Source: Antedon mediterranea (taxonomy: Eukaryota; Echinodermata; Crinoidea; Comatulida; Antedonidae). From it: a stretch of DNA of 64,000 nt. This document shows, piece after piece, positions 56,682 through 64,000 of the stretch (position 1 is its first letter; each line of letters starts with the position of its first letter). The notes under the pieces were generated by a model. It was not told the DNA's origin. It did not search any database and worked only from the letters and a program-made list of their open reading frames with translations. A program made the position numbers and the translations under genes. The DNA lies in contig NC_092671.1 in the NCBI RefSeq assembly GCF_964355755.1, positions 8,939,001-9,003,000 on the forward strand, written 5' to 3'.

Positions 56682-56737
56682 AGTCTAGTCCAGACGTGCA
56701 TCTAACCACAAAGTCAGGAACGTGTCCAGACAAGATT
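56682..56737. promoter_or_regulatory. Candidate p53-family response elements upstream of the CDKN1-like gene
   Basis: Two adjoining decamer pairs resemble RRRCWWGYYY: AGTCTAGTCC-AGACGTGCAT (56682-56701) and GAACGTGTCC-AGACAAGATT (56718-56737). Every half keeps the central C and G; total mismatches are three and two. GAACGTGTCC differs by one base from the p53 half-site of human p21. Spacing to the TATA box is 13-70 bases. Predicted from pattern only. Confidence 0.35.
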
Positions 56738-57112
56738 AAAATAATTTTAATTTCAAAATGAAAGTAATTTAAAGATAAACTACAATTAATTGTCAATATT
56801 TGGTATGGTACTTATTCAGCTTATTAGTGGGCGATCCGAAAATAACTTCAATATCAAACGGTTTTTCTCTCAACTTTATCATGGAGCTGCTCTATGGTTT
56901 GACAGCAATATCTCCATTCGTGTAGCTTCATGTTTTAGATTACCAGTTAATTAAATTCGAATTGACATTTAAAATACTGTTTTCCTTTTAACCAAAGTTT
57001 TCGAAGGCAGATAATATACATAATTGTATGTTTTTCTTTAAAAAAACAATATATAACAGACCATATATCTCTATGAACAGACTAACATTTTACGAAATTA
57101 AATTGGTAGACA

Positions 57113-57157
57113 CCAGGGAGTTGTAAAATAAGTAATTATTTCACAACTCCCTGGTAA
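57113..57157. repeat. Near-perfect hairpin: about 20 bp arms, 4 base loop
   Basis: ACCAGGGAGTTGTAAAATAA, GTAA, TTATTTCACAACTCCCTGGT, one mismatch. ACAACTCCCTGGTTAG also occurs singly at 33928. Confidence 0.85.
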
Positions 57158-57282
57158 ACACCATGGTTTGGTTAGTAGGCCTACAGACCACAAACGTGCA
57201 GACGATATACTAGAGGGCGCTATCTTGTTTTCTTTTCAAAATGTCATTTTCACAGTATAAATACCATACGACGATAGGGTGT

Positions 57283-57375
57283 CACGAAACCTAAGACCAC
57301 GAAAGCTAAGATCCCCTAAGACCTAAGATCACGAAAGCTAAGACCCAAGAACTAAGATTACAAATTCTAAGATAT
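57283..57375 (+). repeat. Short irregular tandem repeat
   Basis: CACGAAAGCTAAGA and CCTAAGA words repeat six or more times in about 90 bases. Confidence 0.75.
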
Positions 57376-57490
57376 ACCCTACAGCTTAAAAACACTCTTT
57401 TTTTTTTCTTTTTTGGCCTTTTTTGATCTCACTTATTTTATATGGCATATTTTTATTAACTTCAAATAAATAAATGTAATCTTTCTTATT

Positions 57491-58065
57491 TAATTACGGA
57501 TGAAGAAACCGTATTTGGTAGAATACAGACGTTCCGTGAATATATCGACAAGAAATGTGATACCAATTGCATTCAGGTTTATTGATTTGAACCTGGACTC
57601 AATGAATAACATTGAAACTGTGTTGTTAAGGTCAAAAACAAAGTGTAACCTTCGACATCGGTTGTAAGCGTAGAATCAGTTTTCTCGCTTATTGATTGGG
57701 TCCAACCTTGACAGTGTTTATACGATTCGATCAATTCGATCAAGGTTGGACCCAATCAATAAGCGAGAAAACTGATTCTACGCTTACAACCGATGTCGAA
57801 GGTTACACTTTGTGTTTGACCTTAACAACACAGTTTCAATGTTATTCATTGAGTCCGGGTTCAAATCAATAAATCTGAATGCAATTGGTATCACATTTCT
57901 TGTCGATATATTCAGTAATTGGTAACTTGGTAACAGTCTAAAGGTGATCATCATGTGATCGTGACACAACCGTCGCGTACCCATCACGGCGGAAAATAAT
58001 CGGGTTGCTCTCTCGGCTGCTCTTTGTCTGTATTCTACCAAATACGGTTTCTTCATCCGTAATTA
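57491..58065. repeat. Long foldback: near-identical inverted arms, 30 base loop
   Basis: The left arm 57491-57710 and right arm 57741-58065 are inverted copies. Outer 40 bases (57491-57530 with 58026-58065) match perfectly. The inner about 175 bases (from TGAATATATCGACAAGAAAT to the loop) differ at three or so positions. The right arm holds about 110 extra bases that the left arm lacks. On the - strand the right arm reads an open frame (58056-57784, starting MKKPYLVEYRQRAAERATRL) that is interrupted in the left arm by the deletion. I do not recognise that protein. Confidence 0.92.
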
Positions 58066-59370
58066 TACAACACACTTCTCGTAGGCGTGTTGAATATGCG
58101 TGTAATAACGTGTTGTATAACCGCGCCCTTATTTGACTCATTTCCAGTAGGCCTATGCATGCTTCTACCCGTGTAAAATTAAATTTATGATTTATATAGT
58201 GATATATCCATATTATGAATATACATGATTCCATAGCAACTATGAACCTATTCATTAAAACAACCAACAATAAGTAGGCATACATGCATGTAATAATGAA
58301 TCCATGGTACATGTTACTAAAGTTCGATGACCTTCAATATACTACGAAAGTTACACGTACTGTACTGGGGCCTATACTCGATCCAATCAATATTTCAATT
58401 GATGTGTCTCTTCAAGATGTCCATTGTTACATTTTGTACGTGAGGACAGTTCTGTAAATTCTAAGCCTGGGCTATTAATAGACATATGAAAGTAGATGCG
58501 CAAGTGCCTATATTCAGAATTAATTTGATGAAATCAAATGAAATGAAAATGAAATATTCAGAATTGATTTGACATCGATTCGGTTAATATTTTTTCATTA
58601 TAATATATGAAGTTCTTACTACAATTGCTTAACTTACTATCTTAATGTAGTAGGCCTACTTTCTATTTCTATGGGAGCTTCCGGTGGTAGTTCTCTGTCG
58701 AAATTTATAAAGATTCATGTGGTGAGCTGATATTAAACTCAACAGCAACTTAGACTCGAGAGATTAGATTTAACGTTTAAGGGGATTAATGGAAATAAAT
58801 CTCTGAACCAAAAAGTCAATCCCATGAATTAATACAGTAATTTGCATGCTGATAAGTAAAAAGGGAATTGTCATGTGCATGGGTTACGTAATAGACGGAC
58901 AGGTCGGATCTGCAATAAGAGCATGATAGTATAACATATAGAAAAAGAGGTCTTTAGGCCTAATGTAGAATTTGACATAGGTACTATTGCAAAAAATGTA
59001 TTCATTATCCAGGAGTTTTTATAAGCCTAAATTAGTACATTCTTGATTTTCTTGACTATCAAAACAAGAAATTCAATATTTATACAAATAATGAAGAGAA
59101 AAAAAGTGTTTAGTATTATGCCTACACTACATTTCTATTTAGCGTTATACAAAATCCCAACATCAGAGATGCCTTACAGTTATTTTTGATGAATTACAGA
59201 CATGTTAATGTCCATCTATGGATGCCAAGAGGCCTATTGTCCAACTGTCTTTTTAAAACTTAAGAGGCGTATAAATTAGCTTCACAAAATATTGAATGTG
59301 CCAATTTTATATCTGGAATTCAAATGATATAATTTATAGTACTGATTTTATGTTTCTCTTTTTAATTAAG
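58066..59370. other. AT-rich stretch without a supported gene
   Basis: Only AGGCCTA words and AT-rich sequence seen. A - strand frame at 57938-58312 runs out of the foldback and has no recognisable domain. Confidence 0.4.
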
Positions 59371-59459
59371 CATGGATCTGACAGTGTTTCCCGCGTTAGA
59401 GACGGAATCAGATTTGGATTAAAATGCGATAAAAATACAGCAAACTTGAAGCGAAAAAG
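59371..59459 (+). CDS. Candidate downstream exon of the unrecognised gene
   Basis: TTTCTCTTTTTAATTAAG acceptor and an AAAAAG/GTAAGA donor bracket 89 bases. Entered in the phase of the exon at 54338-54460 it reads SMDLTVFPALETESDLD and then stops, which would end an 89-residue protein. Entered in phase 0 it is fully open (HGSDSVSRVRDGIRFGLKCD and on). The two readings cannot be separated from the sequence alone. Confidence 0.3.
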
Positions 59460-62086
59460 GTAAGATTTAATCCGTATTAACGTTAAATCTGAAGTCGAGT
59501 CATTGAATCATTGCACTGGCTATCTTTTTGTTACAGAGTACAAAGGTATCTGTTGTTGTATTGTCTTATGGTTAATCAGGAATGTGTGGGAACGTTAACT
59601 TAAAGTTTACAATGAACAAGAGTCGCAGGATTAGTGATTAGTTTAATGTCCAATTTTCAATTTAAAAACTTAAAAGGTCTAACGCTCTTAACTTGACCAA
59701 TTCATCTAAATTGGTGATTAGCCATAATCACGTATTTAATGTGATTTTCGTCGCCATTGTAAACCGTTACAAAACCGTTACAAATGTGGGAAAACATTTT
59801 CGCGCGTTTTACATAACTTTTACGTGGGTTTTTTGTTTTGTTTTTGTTGTGCATTATGTAGCACACATTACCGCAAATAGGCCTACAGAATAAAACGATA
59901 ACAAAATAAAAATGTCAAGCCGGCAAGCTAGGCTACTATAGGCTACACTCTGAGGGAGTGAGCATTTTGACGACACTGCTCATGGTGGATCAAGGATTTA
60001 GAAATAGTGATGGGTCTAAAAGGAAATTGAGTTTTTGGTAAATTTATGTGGGGGAGGACACATGGTTTTATAAAATTTTAATTCACTTTCCAAATTAAAA
60101 CTGAATCTCTACAAGGTAAATAATATTAGGACTTCATTCAATGACAGGAAACACTGTGAAAATGATTTTTTTTTCATTTCCTGCCTACAGCCTATTTTAA
60201 AGCCAGGAATCAATATTATATGTTCTTTATTGCGAGACATTTAAAATAATAGTGATATTAATGAAGATCCAAACTGCAAAAGACACTCCACATAAGCCTC
60301 TTTCCTCTTGAGGCGGCATGCATAGAATCATGTGTTCTAACTGCACGTCCCCAGTGATTTTTAAGGAGATGAGCCTACAGATCAGCTGCTTAGCGACCTT
60401 CAATGGTTTTTTTAGCGCAGCATGGATTAACAAATTTTAAGTTTTAACAAAACTACATTACAAAAAAAGCACAAACAATACTGTAACTCTTTTTATTCAT
60501 TTTTAAAGAGTACTACTGTAGGCCTAATACTGTAGGCCTAATAATACAATAAGTCTTTTTTTACAATTTAACAATTAACATATAACCACAAACCGAGTAC
60601 TTTAAATAGCAAGGACAACTAACTTATAAATTGTACGGCACGTTTGATATTTTGTAATTCTGTATCATAGAAAATAATTAGGGTAATCCATTATTCATGA
60701 TTTCTGTCTTAACTTGATAGGGAAAAAATAATGCGAACTGGTCGATTGTTGTGTCTCTATTTTTTTTGTCGATCTTCATTTCAATTTGTTTTTAATGTCA
60801 CAAATATAGCAGCAACAGTTTTTATAGTATTTGAACTTTATTCCATCAACCATAATCATATTTTAGTCATAATAATGATAACCATAGTAACTGTAGTACA
60901 GTGGTTTTTTACAAAAAATAATAATTATAAGATAAATATGATTGTTTACAGTGATTATTTACAATAATGATAAATATAGAATAGTGATTATATAGAAGTC
61001 CAGCCAATTACCAGTGAAAAATAACAATGACTTTTAATACAGTATTGAAAGAATTATGAAATTCAGTCATCCATTATTACTCCATGGTTTTCTACAATGA
61101 GGGTGAGTTTTTTTTCCAGAAGTGCACAGTCGTTTATTTATTACTAGTGTTTAATAAACCAACGAGAAAAAAAAAGGTAATCCATAATAATACGATTATT
61201 TGCTAATAGAAGCTTTGTTGAGTTATAACTATAATTTCGTTTTTCATGAAATCAATGCTACAGGCGCTACGAATATTGTTTGTACGTTTAAAGAAGCAGC
61301 TAAAATGATACTGAGTTTGCTGCCCTCTTGAAGTTTTTTGAAATTCGATTGATATTCGATGATGATCGATCAACTTTACTAACCGCGGACTGATGATTTT
61401 AAAGTACAGTACGTCTCTTGACATCGTCAAAAGAAGCTGCTGACAAAAGAGAGAGGGGTGGTCTAGGTTTAGGCCTAGAGAAGTAAGTTGTTAAAGTTAA
61501 TGTGACGTTGTTGTCACATCTAGGCCTTGCCTAAATTAGATTTGGGCATAGGCCTAGATAGGGACCTACAAAATTGATGAGATGATGATTATTAAAACTT
61601 AAAAGCTAGGCCTAGCCTAAACTAGCCACAGGCCCTCACTCAGCAGGAGCCCCTACTAGCTAGGCCTAGGCCTAGGCCTATTATTACTAAAGGATTCCCT
61701 TACTAAAATGGTAGGGCCCCAGCCTACTCTAGGGCCTAGGCCTAGCCCTACTGCTGTTTTTAGAGCCTATGTCTGATGACTAGGACTTATACTCAGTCAT
61801 AGTCATAGACTCAGAGGCAGCTAGTTAGATAGTAGTTTCAGGACACGACATTTACAATCTAGCTAATCCACATAAAATTTAATAATCAAATAATTATTAA
61901 TATTAATTTATTATTATTGATTTCCCTTAATTCATTTTCAGAAACCTTTTTGTTTTGATTTTTACTACCCAAACCGCTGATGCAATTATTAGCTCTTCGC
62001 AAGTCAAGCTTTTGGCATCGCCGAATGCATTGCCTGTTGGTGGAAAATTAATAAAAGCCATGAATATTTAAAACATATTTAAAAGA
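59460..62086. other. Region upstream of NAGS
   Basis: No gene supported. A dense cluster of GGCCTAG/TAGGCC words lies at 61460-61760, where AGGCCT is repeated back to back three times at about 61662-61680. An untranslated first exon of NAGS could lie near 61980. Confidence 0.4.
61460..61760. repeat. Cluster of TAGGCCTA-type palindromic words
   Basis: At least ten AGGCCTA or GGCCTAG words in 300 bases, including a tandem CTAGGCCTAGGCCTAGGCCT. It is the densest site for this motif in the window. Confidence 0.8.
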
Positions 62087-63851
62087 ATGTCACAAATATT
62101 AGCAACAGTTCCACCAATGTCAGTGAGGATGTGTAGTTGTTTTCGACGCAAGTCTGCATTAGCTACATCTAGTCATGTCAGGAATTATATATGTAAGCCT
62201 CTACTTGGTTTTCAAGCTGTTAAGGAAAAAACTGTGTTAATTCAGCCAAAATCTCGAGGTTTTATTTTACACTGGCTACGATGGAAAAGTGACTATTTAC
62301 AAACACTGCCCCACCTGAGTCAGGGAAAGTATACTTCAAATGTAAACCACGATCTAAGACGTTTTTTAGAAGAGGTATGTACTGTGTGAAATTTGTTGCC
62401 TTTATAAATTTAATACTGATTATTACTGAACTTGTTAATACAAATAACAAATTTATTTTTTAAACCCTGACATTGACCATTTGTATATATTAATAATTAA
62501 TAAGCATTCCATTATTTACAGTTGTCTTCATGAACAGCTTTCACATTACATTGAACTTTATTAACAGAATTAGTTTACAAAAAGGGATACACTTCTGTCA
62601 CTCAGGCCGATCTGATTTCTTTTATTTTTATGACCTTTTTTTTTTATTGTTTTCTTATTTGCTCCCTGTCTTTTTTTTAAAGGTACCCTTTTAAGTACTG
62701 TAAAATTGGTGAATGGCAATGTAAGTGTTTTTGTTTCTTTAGATTGGGACAGATCCTAAAGAGGCAAGATATTGGCTCAAACAATTTCAAAACATCGATC
62801 AAATGCGTGCTAAAATATTCGCCGTTGTACACGTTCATCAAGATATATTTCAACAACCTAAGATGGCAAGATATTTCCTTTTTTTAAAATTTAAGAATCA
62901 CTCTTTTCAATTGTTTTCCTTCTCTCTCTTTTTATAATCACATTTAAAGCAGCTGATGGAGTTACTATATATTGATATGAGTAATATACTTTCTATTTGA
63001 TCCTTAATCATAGTAGCTTATAGTAGGCTATACATTCAAGTAAGGTTAAGGTCAAATAAAAAAATTGTTTCACCTTTGTTATCAAATTTTAGAGCCTCAT
63101 ACCTTTTTGTTATTAATACTATTTTTATTATTTTCTTGAAGTTTCTTTACAAGTTTGGTGAATGATATTTAAAGATGTATTGTCCCCCAAAAACATGAAA
63201 AATGAAGATTAAATAAATCAGACTTTGAATATGTTATTTTATAGTTTTAATAAAGTTAATCACTTCCATAGAAAAAGAAACGGAAACAAAATAATGTTTT
63301 CACTTATAAAATGACAAAATAAATGGTTAAATTCAACCAAAAATACATTGACTGGCAGCCAATTTGACCATTTTTTGCTTTAAATTACATTTTTTTTTCA
63401 GGTACTGTAAATACATTTTTTTTTTATCCAATTTTTGGTCAAAGTGGATAACTATTATGTTACATTAAAATAGAATATTTAAAAAAAAATGTTTTAAGAA
63501 TTATTTTTTCAGGGGGACAATACATCTTTAAATAATATACCAAAACATGAATATCAAAGTTCCTCATAAAAAAAAAATCTTTTTTATTCGGACTAAAGTT
63601 ATAGGATACAGTAGAGTCCCTGAATATTTAATAGGAATATAAATCCTCATTGTATTATTGATAATACTAATTTTTATAATGAGATTACTAGAATGACCTT
63701 ACTGAATATAAAGTTTATTTTTCTGTTTTTATTTCAGCTAGAAGCGTTAAGTTCCAATCTTTCTTTTCTTTTTCGAAATGACATGATTTCATTAATTGTT
63801 CATGGTGCCACGTTTCCAGCAAAAAATCAACCCACTTCAGATGAACTTCAG
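62087..63851 (+). CDS. NAGS: N-acetylglutamate synthase, mitochondrial, 5' part (3 exons)
   Basis: Exons 62087-62374, 62743-62865 and 63738-63851 join in phase 0 to 175 codons, and the gene continues past the window. NAGS makes N-acetylglutamate, the obligatory activator of carbamoyl-phosphate synthetase I in the mitochondrial matrix. The first 35 residues are rich in Arg, Ser and Ala with no acidic residue, as in a matrix transit peptide. The following DLRRFLEEIGTDPKEARYWL and KIFAVVHVHQDIF segments and ALSSNLSFLFRNDMISLIVH fit the start of the amino-acid-kinase-like domain of animal NAGS. The first ATG was chosen because an upstream ATG is quickly stopped. The second intron appears to use a GC donor. 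Recognition is from memory of the family, not alignment. Confidence 0.75.
63169..63531 (+). mobile_element. MITE family C, copy 2 (inverted relative to copy 1)
   Basis: TTAAAGATGTATTGTCCCCC at the left and GGGGGACAATACATCTTTAA at the right are perfect inverted termini. The interior matches the reverse complement of 6744-7098 (GACTGGCAGCCAATTTGACC). It lies in the second NAGS intron. Confidence 0.85.
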
Positions 63852-64000
63852 GTGATTAAAAAAACAATTCACGCATAATTGAAATTTATGTTTTTTTATG
63901 GAAAATTTTAGATTTGACCTAAGGGACCATATCAACATTATTCTACTGTAAAAAACTGCATTTTTTTTATGCATAACCTGCTTTATGTCAATTATAGCAA

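Overview
The window is AT-rich intron-containing animal DNA. Long introns with GT-AG sites, tRNA-derived SINEs, 5'-truncated LINEs and many short inverted-repeat elements suggest a marine invertebrate deuterostome, perhaps an echinoderm or hemichordate; that placement is inference. Four protein-coding genes can be read by splicing exons in phase.

(1) 1-15.2 kb, + strand: the 3' part (24 exons, about 1255 codons) of CFAP65/CCDC108, an axonemal central-apparatus protein built from repeated ASH/MSP-type beta-sandwich domains, ending in a stop at 15172 and an AATAAA signal. Its introns carry a tRNA-derived SINE and several MITEs. (2) 19.8-27.4 kb, + strand: an 8-exon, 275-residue six-pass membrane protein that looks like the zinc transporter TMEM163, with its DxxxD pair in TM2. 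A roughly 0.9 kb array of 20-24 bp monomers with a GTGCGAC core, showing higher-order periodicity, lies just upstream. (3) 53.6-56.3 kb, - strand: a two-coding-exon, 194-residue CIP/KIP cyclin-dependent kinase inhibitor with a cyclin-binding RNLFG, a CDK-binding region, a p27-like QTPK site and a p21-like PIP degron that straddles the intron. A TATA box and p53-like half-sites lie upstream. (4) 62.1 kb to the window end, + strand: the 5' part of a mitochondrial N-acetylglutamate synthase (NAGS), with an apparent GC-AG intron.

The 28-53 kb stretch holds no gene I recognise. A chain of small, phase-compatible candidate exons (28295, 30248, 36930, 54338, 59371) could be one long-intron gene on the + strand with the CDK inhibitor nested antisense inside it; this is tentative. 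The rest is repeats: LINE fragments (21.4, 23.1 and 47.6-49.6 kb), several MITE families, tandem duplications, perfect or near-perfect hairpins (12.2, 33.8, 34.5, 47.2, 57.1 kb) and a long foldback with near-identical arms at 57.5-58.1 kb. The short palindrome-cored word AGGCCTA is scattered roughly 50 times between 17.4 and 61.8 kb, and I found none in the CFAP65 or NAGS regions.

The four genes have no evident functional link. All exon boundaries were read by eye from splice consensus, frame continuity and family resemblance; no alignment was run.
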